DNA of 64,000 bases from BQJU01 sp964015035 (GTDB taxonomy: Bacteria; Bacteroidota; Bacteroidia; Chitinophagales; Saprospiraceae). Positions 20,501 through 27,658 of the stretch are shown here, in pieces. Below the pieces are notes generated by a model. That model had not been told where the DNA came from. It worked only from the letters and a program-made list of their open reading frames with translations, and did not search any database. Where the stretch lies: contig CAXHCA010000006.1 of assembly GCA_964015035.1 (NCBI GenBank), positions 29,846 to 93,845 of the forward strand, in the 5' to 3' direction. The stretch's first letter is position 1. Each line of letters opens with the position of its first letter. Both the position numbers and the translations under genes were made by a program.

Positions 20501-21328
20501 GAGGATGATTTCATTCCGTTCGATGGTAACCACCTCTCCAGTATCTTCATCCACAAAGTCTTCTGTCCACGTGCGCAATACCCGGGCTGCCAGTTTACGG
20601 CCGATGGCTTTTTCAAGTTCCTCGCGGGTTGCTGAAATTTCGTCTGCCAGGTCAAAAATATCGAGAATGGCTTTATCAGAATCGTAGCCGATAGCCCGTA
20701 AAAGAGTAGTTACCGGGAATTTTTTCTTACGGTCGATATAGGCATACATCACCGTATTAATATCCGTAGCGAATTCCATCCAAGCCCCTTTAAAAGGAAT
20801 GACCCGGGCGGAATAAATCTTAGTACCATTGGGGTGGAAAGTTTGCCCAAAGAACACACCGGGAGATCGGTGCAACTGAGAGACAATAACTCTTTCTGCA
20901 CCGTTGATCACGAAAGTTCCCTTTGGTGTCATGTACGGAATGTTTCCTAAGAAAACATCCTGGATGATCGTTTGGAAATCGACGTGTTCTTCGTCATTAC
21001 AGGAAAGGCGCAATTTGGCCTTCAGGGGTACACTGTAAGTCAAACCTCGCTGCATACACTCTTCGATGGTGTAGCGTGGAGGATCGATAAAGTAGTCCAG
21101 AAACTCTAGTACGAAAATGTTTCTGGCATCAGTAATTGGGAAATTTTCCTGAAATACTTTATAAAGTCCTTCATTGACCCTGTTTTCTGGGGTAGTCTCC
21201 AACTGGAAGAATTCCTGAAAGGACTTCAACTGTATTTCAAGCAAATCAGGGTACTGAGAGGAGAGTTTGATTTTGCCAAAATTGATCCGTAGACTTTCGG
21301 CAGTTTGTACCTTACTGTTTGATGTCAT
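17504..21328 (-). CDS. rpoB: DNA-directed RNA polymerase subunit beta
   Basis: RpoB carries the other half of the polymerase active site and is the target of rifampicin. The protein is 1274 residues from the ATG at 21328 ([19 protein letters not shown]); the upstream in-frame ATG at 21370 adds an unlikely basic extension. The rifampicin pocket reads [15 protein letters not shown] and then [13 protein letters not shown], with the Ser, Gln, Asp, His, Arg and Ser positions that mutate in resistant strains all in the sensitive form. GRHGNKG and the C-terminal [21 protein letters not shown] segment are also present. The gene is downstream of rplL with a 332-base spacer and upstream of rpoC. Confidence 0.98.
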   Translation of the reverse strand: [1274 protein letters not shown]

Positions 21329-21564
21329 CTGCAAATTTGATTTTTTTTGGCGATCAAAGCGTCTCTTCAACCACCGACACAGAAATAATACCCATTAAAC
21401 AGGTAAATAGTTCAATAAAACTTGGTTCTTTGACAAATTCTGCGGTTCAGAGTCAATTAAAAATGATAACCCCACGCTTGTAAAAGCGCTTTTTGCTCAT
21501 ATTTTGGCTTGACAACAACTTTTGTCAAAGGAACGTAGAACTTGAACTTTATCTATACAACAAT

Positions 21565-21598
21565 AGGCTTAGCCAGTTGGTAACAACTCGCTAAGCCT
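21565..21598 (-). promoter_or_regulatory. Hairpin in the rplL-rpoB spacer (candidate attenuator or processing site)
   Basis: The minus-strand RNA folds into AGGCTTAGC paired with GCTAAGCCT, with a second inner stem (AGTTG with CAACT) and a 4-base loop. No U-run follows on the minus strand, so full termination is unlikely. Its position between ribosomal protein and polymerase genes fits partial attenuation or RNase processing. The remaining ~330-base spacer shows no gene. Confidence 0.5.
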
Positions 21599-21660
21599 TT
21601 TTGCTCCAAAAACCGGGTTATTTTTTGGTTATAAACCTAAACCCAGTCTTTGGCAGGTAA

Positions 21661-22044
21661 TTACTTCAGTTCAACCGTAGCTCCAGCATCAGCCAAAGCA
21701 GTCTTAATAGACTCGGCTTCTTCCTTAGCAACACCTTGCTTCAATACACTAGGAGCACCGTCTACTAATTCCTTAGCTTCTTTCAAGCCCAGGCCAAGTA
21801 AAGATTTCACCTCTTTAACCACTTTGAGCTTAGCGCCACCTGCGGATTCCAATACAACGTCGAACTCAGTTTTTTCAGCAGCGCCGCCGCCTTCTCCACC
21901 GCCAGCAGCAGGGCCAGCAGCAACTGCTACAGCTGCAGCAGCAGGTTCAATGCCATATTCGTCTTTCAATATTCCAGCCAGTTCGTTTACCTCTTTAACG
22001 GTGAGATTTACCAACTGTTCTGCAAATTCTTTTAGATCTGCCAT
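21661..22044 (-). CDS. rplL: 50S ribosomal protein L7/L12
   Basis: L7/L12 forms the flexible stalk of the large subunit that recruits translation factors. The 127-residue acidic protein has the N-terminal dimerisation helix (LKEFAEQLVNLTVKEVNELA), an Ala/Gly-rich hinge around residues 37-57 and the C-terminal factor-binding domain (LGLKEAKELVDGAP). It is downstream of rplJ, the protein that anchors it to the ribosome. Confidence 0.97.
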   Translation of the reverse strand: MADLKEFAEQLVNLTVKEVNELAGILKDEYGIEPAAAAVAVAAGPAAGGGEGGGAAEKTEFDVVLESAGGAKLKVVKEVKSLLGLGLKEAKELVDGAPSVLKQGVAKEEAESIKTALADAGATVELK

Positions 22045-22174
22045 TTTGAATGGTTTTTAAAATTTGTACGATAATTTATTAAAAATATATCGTGCGATTA
22101 AGCTTGGAAGCCATACCTATGCACAATGGGCGATTTGTTATTCCGGTTTCGCCATCTCCGGACGGGAGCAATGA

Positions 22175-22702
22175 TTACTCTCCTTTCTCCTCCAGCGCTT
22201 TGAGCAAGCCCATGATGGTAGACCCACCAGACTTCAAAGAGCTGACCACCGTTTTTGCTGGTGATTGGAGCAATGCGATAACTTCGGCAACGAGATCTTC
22301 CTTTGACTTCAATTTCGTCAGCGGTTCGATCTGGTCATCACCTGCGAAGATATCTGTATCGATGTAAGCCGCTTTCAGAACAGGCTTATCAGCCTCTTTT
22401 CTGAATTCTTTTAGCACCTTAGCGGGCAAACTTGCAGTCTCCGTAAACAGGATAGCAGTTGGGCCTTTAAGGGCGTCATAAAGATTAGCGTAATTTTTTT
22501 CTTCCGGGAAAGATTCCAGCGCTTTGATGGCAAGGGTGTTTTTCACCACTTTCATCTCAATGCCTTTCTCATAACACATTCCACGAAACTGGTTGACCTG
22601 TGCTACCGTCAAGGTTGAAGCATCTGTCAGGTAAAAAAACTGAGTATTCTCAAATTTTTCCTTCAATACTTCAATGGCAGCTGTTTTTTCTGCTCTGGTC
22701 AT
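22175..22702 (-). CDS. rplJ: 50S ribosomal protein L10
   Basis: L10 anchors L7/L12 dimers to 23S rRNA and usually autoregulates its own operon. The 175-residue protein starts MTRAEKTAAIEVLKEKF and shows the conserved FRGMCYEKGIEMKVVKNTL segment; the C-terminal helix (STIMGLLKALEEKG) binds L7/L12. The gap to rplA is short and the spacer to rplL is about 130 bases. Confidence 0.96.
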   Translation of the reverse strand: MTRAEKTAAIEVLKEKFENTQFFYLTDASTLTVAQVNQFRGMCYEKGIEMKVVKNTLAIKALESFPEEKNYANLYDALKGPTAILFTETASLPAKVLKEFRKEADKPVLKAAYIDTDIFAGDDQIEPLTKLKSKEDLVAEVIALLQSPAKTVVSSLKSGGSTIMGLLKALEEKGE

Positions 22703-22725
22703 TTTATCTTGATGTTTTTAAAGGC

Positions 22726-23418
22726 TTAACGAAGAAATTTTGTATCCACCTTCACACCAGGACTCATGGTACTGGCTACGGTAACAGACTTAACATAAAC
22801 GCCTTTTGCCGTTGAAGGTTTCATTTTCATCAGGGTACCGAGTAACTCGTTTGCATTGTCCTTTAATTGATCAGGATTAAAGGAAACGCGGCCTATTGAA
22901 GCATGAATAATTCCATATTTATCAACGCGGAAAGAGATTTTACCCTTTTTCACGTCTGCTACTGCTGCCCCGACATCCTGGGTAACGGTTCCCGTCTTGG
23001 GGTTTGGCATCAAACCACGAGGGCCCAATGTCCGACCAATTCGGCCCACCTTTGCCATTACCTGAGGCATGGCGATCACTACGTCCACATCGGTCCATCC
23101 CCCCTGAACTTTATCGATCAGTTCGTCCAGACCTACGTAGTCAGCACCAGCAGCCTTAGCTTCTTCCTCCTTATCAGGAGTACAGAATACCATTACAGAT
23201 TTGGTTTTACCCGTTCCGTGTGGCAGAGATACCGTGCCACGCAAGGCTTGATCGGCTTTTCTAGGATCAACTCCCAGGCGAATGTGCAGGTCGACAGAAG
23301 CATCAAATTTTGTTGTGTTGACCTCTTTCACGAGCGCCATAGCTTCTTCCAATGAATACTGTTTATTAGCATCCACTTTGGCATTAGCTGCTGCCCGCTT
23401 TTTTCCTACTTTTGCCAT
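22726..23418 (-). CDS. rplA: 50S ribosomal protein L1
   Basis: L1 forms the mobile L1 stalk at the ribosomal E site and often represses its own mRNA. The 230-residue form from the ATG at 23418 (MAKVGKKRAAANAK) has the usual start; the longer open frame to 23454 is not supported. The conserved LGPRGLMPNPKTGTVT signature is present. It lies between rplK and rplJ in the standard order. Confidence 0.96.
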   Translation of the reverse strand: MAKVGKKRAAANAKVDANKQYSLEEAMALVKEVNTTKFDASVDLHIRLGVDPRKADQALRGTVSLPHGTGKTKSVMVFCTPDKEEEAKAAGADYVGLDELIDKVQGGWTDVDVVIAMPQVMAKVGRIGRTLGPRGLMPNPKTGTVTQDVGAAVADVKKGKISFRVDKYGIIHASIGRVSFNPDQLKDNANELLGTLMKMKPSTAKGVYVKSVTVASTMSPGVKVDTKFLR

Positions 23419-23478
23419 TTTTAATAATTTTGAGGTGATAGCGTCCCAATTCAAATTGGAACTCCCTTCCTTTTATAA

Positions 23479-23940
23479 TTAATTATCGCTAGAACCTTCA
23501 CCTTCCCATGGAGCAGTACCTTTTACGATAACCCCCATGCTTCTGGCTGTTCCAGCAACCATTTTCATCGCTGACTCGATGCTGAACGCATTGAGGTCAA
23601 CCATTTTATTTTCGGCGATCGCTTTTACCTGGTCCCAGGTCACTGATCCAACCTTATTTCGGTTAGATTCAGGAGAACCCTTTTTGAGTTTAGCAGCCTC
23701 CATCAATTGAATAGCTGCTGGTGGCGTTTTAATGACAAAGTCAAAAGACTTGTCTTTAAAAACCGTAATGATTACCGGCAAAACCTTGCCCATGTCATCC
23801 TGTGTTCTTGCGTTGAAGCGCTTACAGAATTCCATGATATTTACCCCTTTGGCACCCAAGGCAGGACCAACTGGAGGTGCGGGATTTGCCTGGCCTCCCT
23901 TAACCTGGAGTTTGATAAAAGTTTCTATATCCTTTGCCAT
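23479..23940 (-). CDS. rplK: 50S ribosomal protein L11
   Basis: L11 binds the GTPase-associated centre of 23S rRNA. The 153-residue protein shows LQVKGGQANPAPPVGPALG, the proline-rich N-terminal domain that contacts factors, and the C-terminal RNA-binding domain. It is about ten residues longer than the commonest form because of the tail GTAPWEGEGSSDN. It follows nusG and precedes rplA in the classical order. Confidence 0.97.
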   Translation of the reverse strand: MAKDIETFIKLQVKGGQANPAPPVGPALGAKGVNIMEFCKRFNARTQDDMGKVLPVIITVFKDKSFDFVIKTPPAAIQLMEAAKLKKGSPESNRNKVGSVTWDQVKAIAENKMVDLNAFSIESAMKMVAGTARSMGVIVKGTAPWEGEGSSDN

Positions 23941-24034
23941 CTCTTTGCAATTTTAAAAGATTCATTTATCACCAGACTCTAGGGAAGCTTCCTCCTGAAA
24001 CAAGGAACTAAAGTCTCAGTTTTAAAATATGCTG

Positions 24035-24583
24035 TTATGCTTGTTTTTCAACTTGCATAAAATTCAACTCTACTTCTGTACCACGGCCGAAGATCTTTAC
24101 GATTACTTTCAGCTTCTTCTTCTCTTCATTAACCTCTTGAATATCACCGACAAATTCGCTGAAAGGACCGTCGATAATTTTGACGGTTTCTCCAACGATG
24201 AATGGTTCGATCAATGATTCACCAGCGTCTTGAGATTCATCCACTTTACCCAACATGCGGTTGGCCTCATTGGTCCGCATTGGAATAGGGTTGTTGCGTC
24301 CTAGAAAATGGATAACATTAGGAATATTGGCGATGGCTTGAATCATTTCACCAGAAAACTTACTGGGAAGTGCTTCGATGAGAATATATCCGGGCAAGAT
24401 GTTTCTTTCAGAAATAACTTTTTTACCGTTGCGGATTTTATACACCTTTTCCGTAGGTACCAATACTTGGGTAACAAAGTCTTCCCAGCCGGAACGCTGC
24501 ACCTCAAGTTCAATTCGCTCCTTGATTTTGCGTTCTTTTCCGGAAATCACCCTTAAAGAATACCATCTTTTTTCCTCAGACAT
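24035..24583 (-). CDS. nusG: Transcription termination/antitermination factor NusG
   Basis: NusG binds RNA polymerase, increases processivity and couples it to ribosomes or Rho. The 182-residue protein has the NGN domain (KRWYSLRVISGKERKIKERI at the N-terminus) and a C-terminal KOW domain (GETVKIIDGPFSEFVGDIQEV). The ATG at 24583 gives a normal start; three more codons upstream would need a TTG. It is preceded by secE with a short gap. Confidence 0.96.
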   Translation of the reverse strand: MSEEKRWYSLRVISGKERKIKERIELEVQRSGWEDFVTQVLVPTEKVYKIRNGKKVISERNILPGYILIEALPSKFSGEMIQAIANIPNVIHFLGRNNPIPMRTNEANRMLGKVDESQDAGESLIEPFIVGETVKIIDGPFSEFVGDIQEVNEEKKKLKVIVKIFGRGTEVELNFMQVEKQA

Positions 24584-24614
24584 CTGGTTCAACTATTATT
24601 AGTGGGATCTACAA

Positions 24615-24809
24615 TTACGCACTCAAGCTATAAATAAAATCAGTTACCATGTTGGAAATTGCGTCCATTCCAAAAACAAGCAGCGCCATGATCAGGGAAG
24701 CAACAATCACAACAACAGTAGTGCTTTGCAAATCCGACCAAGTAGGCCAGGTTACTTTATTGATTAACTCGTTGTAACTTTCTTTGATATAAAGTTTAAT
24801 TCTTTCCAT
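24615..24809 (-). CDS. secE: Preprotein translocase subunit SecE
   Basis: SecE is the small clamp subunit of the SecYEG channel. The 64-residue protein has the amphipathic helix YIKESYNELINKVTWPTW, with the family KVTWP motif, followed by one transmembrane helix (VVVIVASLIMALLVFGM). It sits between tRNA-Trp and nusG, the usual bacterial arrangement. Confidence 0.95.
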   Translation of the reverse strand: MERIKLYIKESYNELINKVTWPTWSDLQSTTVVVIVASLIMALLVFGMDAISNMVTDFIYSLSA

Positions 24810-24861
24810 CTCTCTAGAATCTCGCTGTTTAATTCAACCGGTATTCGTTACCAGTTTTTAG

Positions 24862-24934
24862 CACGGGCAGGAGGAATCGAACCCCCAGCCTACGGTTTTG
24901 GAGACCGTCGCTCTACCAGTTGAGCTATGCCCGT
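24862..24934 (-). tRNA. tRNA-Trp (anticodon CCA)
   Basis: The minus strand folds into a full cloverleaf with acceptor ACGGGCA/TGCCCGT, D arm GCTC/GAGC, anticodon loop CTCCAAA and a TTCGATT T-loop. The 3' CCA is not encoded. It lies between tuf and secE and is probably processed from the same transcript. Confidence 0.95.
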
Positions 24935-25067
24935 ATTTTGAGTAACCAAGCTGCTTTTATTTGCCCTTAGTTTCACCCTTTATTACAAGCGAAAAATTAA
25001 GCACCTCAGCAGAGATGCTTAATTTTCACTATTTCTCGATATTTCTCTGTAGTAAATTACTTACTTC

Positions 25068-26264
25068 TTACTCGATGATTTCAGTTACCTGACCTGCACC
25101 TACTGTACGTCCACCTTCACGAATTGCGAAACGAAGGCCTTTTTCCATTGCGATGGTATTCAACAGTTTCACCTCAAGTGTTACGTTATCACCAGGCATT
25201 ACCATTTCTACACCTTCTGGCAAAGTTACATCTCCGGTTACGTCAGTGGTACGGAAGTAGAACTGAGGACGGTATCCGTTGAAGAATGGCGTGTGACGGC
25301 CACCTTCTTCTTTGCTCAGTACATAAACCTCACACTTAAAGTGTTTGTGTGGATTTACAGACTTAGGCTTACAGATAACCATTCCGCGCTTGATTGCTTC
25401 TTTTTCAATACCACGCAACAACAAACCAGCGTTGTCACCAGCTTCACCGCGATCAAGAATTTTGCGGAACATCTCAACACCCGTTACCGTTGAAGTCAAT
25501 GGCTTCTCACCTTCTTTCATCATTCCCACGATCTCAACAGGATCACCTGTGTTGATCACACCACGTTCGATACGTCCAGTAGCAACTGTACCACGACCTG
25601 TGATAGAGAATACATCCTCGATAGGCATCAAGAAATCTTTATCAACAGCACGAACTGGCTCAGGAATTTGCTCATCAACCGCATTCATCAGCTCCTGGAT
25701 TTTAGCAATAGCATCGCTATCACCTTCCAAAGCTTTCAATGCAGAACCTTGAATCACAGCGGCGTCATCACCTCCGAATTCGTACTGATCAAGTAATTCA
25801 CGAACTTCCATTTCTACAAGTTCGAGCATTTCTTCGTCGTCGACCAAGTCGACTTTATTCATAAAAACAACAATCTTAGGTACACCAACCTGGCGCGCCA
25901 AAAGAATGTGTTCGCGTGTCTGTGGCATAGGACCATCAGTAGCAGCAACTACCAAAATAGCACCGTCCATTTGTGCAGCACCTGTTACCATGTTTTTTAC
26001 ATAGTCAGCGTGACCTGGACAGTCTACGTGTGCGTAGTGACGCTTAGAAGTTTCATATTCTACGTGCGCGGTATTAATGGTAATACCTCTTTCTTTTTCT
26101 TCAGGAGCCGCATCGATAGAATCGTAGTCCTTCTTTTCGGCGAATCCCTGGTCGGCCAGAACACTGGTGATTGCCGCCGTAAGGGTAGTTTTACCGTGGT
26201 CTACGTGGCCAATCGTACCGATATTCAAGTGCGGTTTATCTCTCTTAAAAGTTTCCTTAGCCAT
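25068..26264 (-). CDS. tuf: Elongation factor Tu
   Basis: EF-Tu delivers aminoacyl-tRNA to the ribosome with GTP hydrolysis. The 398-residue protein has G1 GHVDHGKTTL, the switch-II motif DCPGHADYVKNM, the NKVD specificity motif, and the beta-barrel domains 2 and 3 ending in GGRTVGAGQVTEIIE. It is placed between tRNA-Thr(GGT) and tRNA-Trp, so the tRNA genes probably flank it in one transcript. Confidence 0.98.
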   Translation of the reverse strand: MAKETFKRDKPHLNIGTIGHVDHGKTTLTAAITSVLADQGFAEKKDYDSIDAAPEEKERGITINTAHVEYETSKRHYAHVDCPGHADYVKNMVTGAAQMDGAILVVAATDGPMPQTREHILLARQVGVPKIVVFMNKVDLVDDEEMLELVEMEVRELLDQYEFGGDDAAVIQGSALKALEGDSDAIAKIQELMNAVDEQIPEPVRAVDKDFLMPIEDVFSITGRGTVATGRIERGVINTGDPVEIVGMMKEGEKPLTSTVTGVEMFRKILDRGEAGDNAGLLLRGIEKEAIKRGMVICKPKSVNPHKHFKCEVYVLSKEEGGRHTPFFNGYRPQFYFRTTDVTGDVTLPEGVEMVMPGDNVTLEVKLLNTIAMEKGLRFAIREGGRTVGAGQVTEIIE

Positions 26265-26319
26265 CGGTAGTTAAATTTTGTATAATTATGATAATCAGAT
26301 TAAAAATGGTCCTTATTTG

Positions 26320-26391
<72 letters not shown>

Positions 26392-26477
26392 TAGTATTCA
26401 CCTGGTAGCCTAAATATTTGCCGGAAGAAACCCCGGCTACACCAATTCCCACTTTAGTAGAACAGATGTATGCTTAG

Positions 26478-26489
26478 GAGCTACATTGG
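26478..26489 (-). pseudogene. Fragment of a tRNA-Thr(GGT) 5' end
   Basis: The plus-strand 12-mer GAGCTACATTGG repeats the sequence at 26379-26390 that encodes the D-stem and 5' acceptor strand of tRNA-Thr(GGT). No other tRNA arms surround it, so it is probably a remnant of a lost or duplicated tRNA gene in the spacer between tRNA-Gly and tRNA-Thr. Confidence 0.5.
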
Positions 26490-26501
26490 TTGTAAAATAT
26501 G

Positions 26502-26574
26502 AGCGGGCGACGAGACTCGAACCCGCGACCCTCAGCTTGGAAGGCTGATGCTCTACCAACTGAGCTACGCCCGC
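26502..26574 (-). tRNA. tRNA-Gly (anticodon TCC)
   Basis: The minus strand folds with acceptor GCGGGCG/CGCCCGC (one G-T-free 7-bp stem), D arm GCTC/GAGC, anticodon stem TCAGC/GCTGA with loop CTTCCAA, and a TTCGAGT T-loop. CCA is not encoded. Confidence 0.95.
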
Positions 26575-26672
26575 TTATTTGTTTCCACATTAAGTGGAAC
26601 ATGAATTTCAATTCTCCACCCTTATCTTTTATAAAGGTGTCAGCAATGCCCCAATTCACAAGGAACATCTAG

Positions 26673-26755
26673 TGGGAGTGGTAGGATTCGAACCTACTCA
26701 GCTGAAAGCAACAGATTTACAGTCTGCCCCGGCTCTCCAACTCCGGCGCACTCCC
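26673..26755 (-). tRNA. tRNA-Tyr (anticodon GTA)
   Basis: This is a class II tRNA of about 83 bases with a long variable arm. Acceptor GGGAGTG/CACTCCC, anticodon loop containing TGTAAAT, T-arm TAGGTTCGAATCCTA. CCA is not encoded. It belongs to the four-tRNA cluster upstream of tuf. Confidence 0.95.
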
Positions 26756-26808
26756 ATCGATAAAATTCAAAATAATGTTGCCCTCTTTTACGGCAACTTA
26801 AAACGATG

Positions 26809-26882
26809 AGCCAGCAGAGGGATTCGAACCCCCGACCCGCTGATTACAAATCAGCTGCTCTGGCCAACTGAGCTATGCTGGC
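26809..26882 (-). tRNA. tRNA-Thr (anticodon TGT)
   Basis: Acceptor GCCAGCA/TGCTGGC, anticodon stem GCTGA/TCAGC with loop TTTGTAA, and a TTCGAAT T-loop form a complete cloverleaf. CCA is not encoded. It is the first intact tRNA of the tRNA-tuf transcript. Confidence 0.95.
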
Positions 26883-26976
26883 ATAGTCCTATTTTCAACC
26901 ATAGCTCGGTAGGTTTAACAGGGCAATTTTTAAAATAAACTCCCCGCGAATCATCCCAATTTAAATCAGGACAACT

Positions 26977-26999
26977 TTGGCCAACTGAGCTGTGCCGGC
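26977..26999 (-). pseudogene. Fragment of a tRNA-Thr(TGT) 5' half
   Basis: About 20 of 23 bases (TTGGCCAACTGAGCTGTGCCGGC on the plus strand, split as TTGGCCAACTGAGCT and GTGCCGGC) match 26860-26882, the 5' acceptor and D-arm part of tRNA-Thr(TGT). The rest of a tRNA is absent. It would be transcribed as part of the leader ahead of the intact gene. Confidence 0.6.
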
Positions 27000-27092
27000 A
27001 ATTCGGGTTTCAATGGTTGAAAAACCTGAATTTTTATCGGTGAAAATAGCTTTTCAAAAGTTCTCTTCGAGATCATTTTCTCAAAGCGATTG

Positions 27093-27120
27093 CAAAGATA
27101 GAAGTTTTTGTCTAAACAAA
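27093..27120 (-). promoter_or_regulatory. Promoter of the tRNA-tuf operon
   Basis: On the minus strand a TTTG (27120-27117) and TATCTTTG (27100-27093), an exact TAnnTTTG -7 element, are separated by 16 bases. The site lies about 210 bases before tRNA-Thr(TGT) and just before the tRNA fragment, so the transcript starts near 27085. Confidence 0.65.
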
Positions 27121-27240
27121 AAACACTCATTTATTTTTTTATGCATTTTTTTTTAGTGCCTCGAAAAAAACCGCTCCGACACTAAGATCAAAAGCATAAC
27201 ACAGCCCAAAGATAAATAATTCCCGAGTGCTAACCGGCAC

Positions 27241-27266
27241 AAAAAAAGGAGCCTCGAAAGACTCCT
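27241..27266 (-). terminator. Rho-independent terminator after hpf
   Basis: The minus strand reads AGGAGTC-TTTCG-AGGCTCCT and then TTTTTTT. It lies about 45 bases past the hpf stop and separates the xer-hpf unit from the tRNA-tuf promoter. Confidence 0.75.
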
Positions 27267-27308
27267 CCTTGATCTGAATGACACTTTATATGTTTGGCTC
27301 TCTTGGTA

Positions 27309-27605
27309 TTATGCTTTAATTTTGTCTTTGTATTTCATCAGTTGCCTTCTCAAGGCATCCGTGGCACTATCAATTGAGGCCTCAAAGGTTTTATTTGTTT
27401 CTTTGGCAAAAAGCACCTCGCCTGGTACGGTAAGTCGCACTTCGGCTACTTTATCTTTCACTTGTCCTGAATTTTCAAGTTTAAGGGTAACATTTGCTTC
27501 GATGATCCGATCGAAGTATTGCTCCATTTTATTCAATTTCCTTTCTATAAATTCGATTAATTTCTGGTCCGCCTTGAATTGAACGGCTTCTGTGTGAACT
27601 CTCAT
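27309..27605 (-). CDS. hpf: Ribosome hibernation-promoting factor, short HPF/YfiA type
   Basis: This family binds the 30S subunit in stationary phase and blocks the mRNA/tRNA sites. The 98-residue protein has the expected beta-alpha-beta-beta-beta-alpha arrangement, with FIERKLNKMEQYFDRI as the first helix and a final basic helix DALRRQLMKYKDKIKA. It is the short form, without the C-terminal dimerisation domain of long HPF. The ATG at 27605 is preferred over an upstream TTG. It follows the recombinase gene by about 50 bases and ends at a terminator, so the two are probably co-transcribed. Confidence 0.9.
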   Translation of the reverse strand: MRVHTEAVQFKADQKLIEFIERKLNKMEQYFDRIIEANVTLKLENSGQVKDKVAEVRLTVPGEVLFAKETNKTFEASIDSATDALRRQLMKYKDKIKA

Positions 27606-27658
27606 AAACAATTCTTTTTTGGTGATTAAATAAAACCAAACCCCAGCGGAAGTTCAGA

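Noticed and set aside
17504..21328. Rifampicin-resistance mutation in RpoB
   Set aside because: The known resistance positions in the pocket all have sensitive-type residues; the Leu for Met next to the Asp is a common natural variant.
26392..26501. An additional complete tRNA gene
   Set aside because: Only a 12-base D-arm/acceptor match is present; no anticodon or T arm can be folded.
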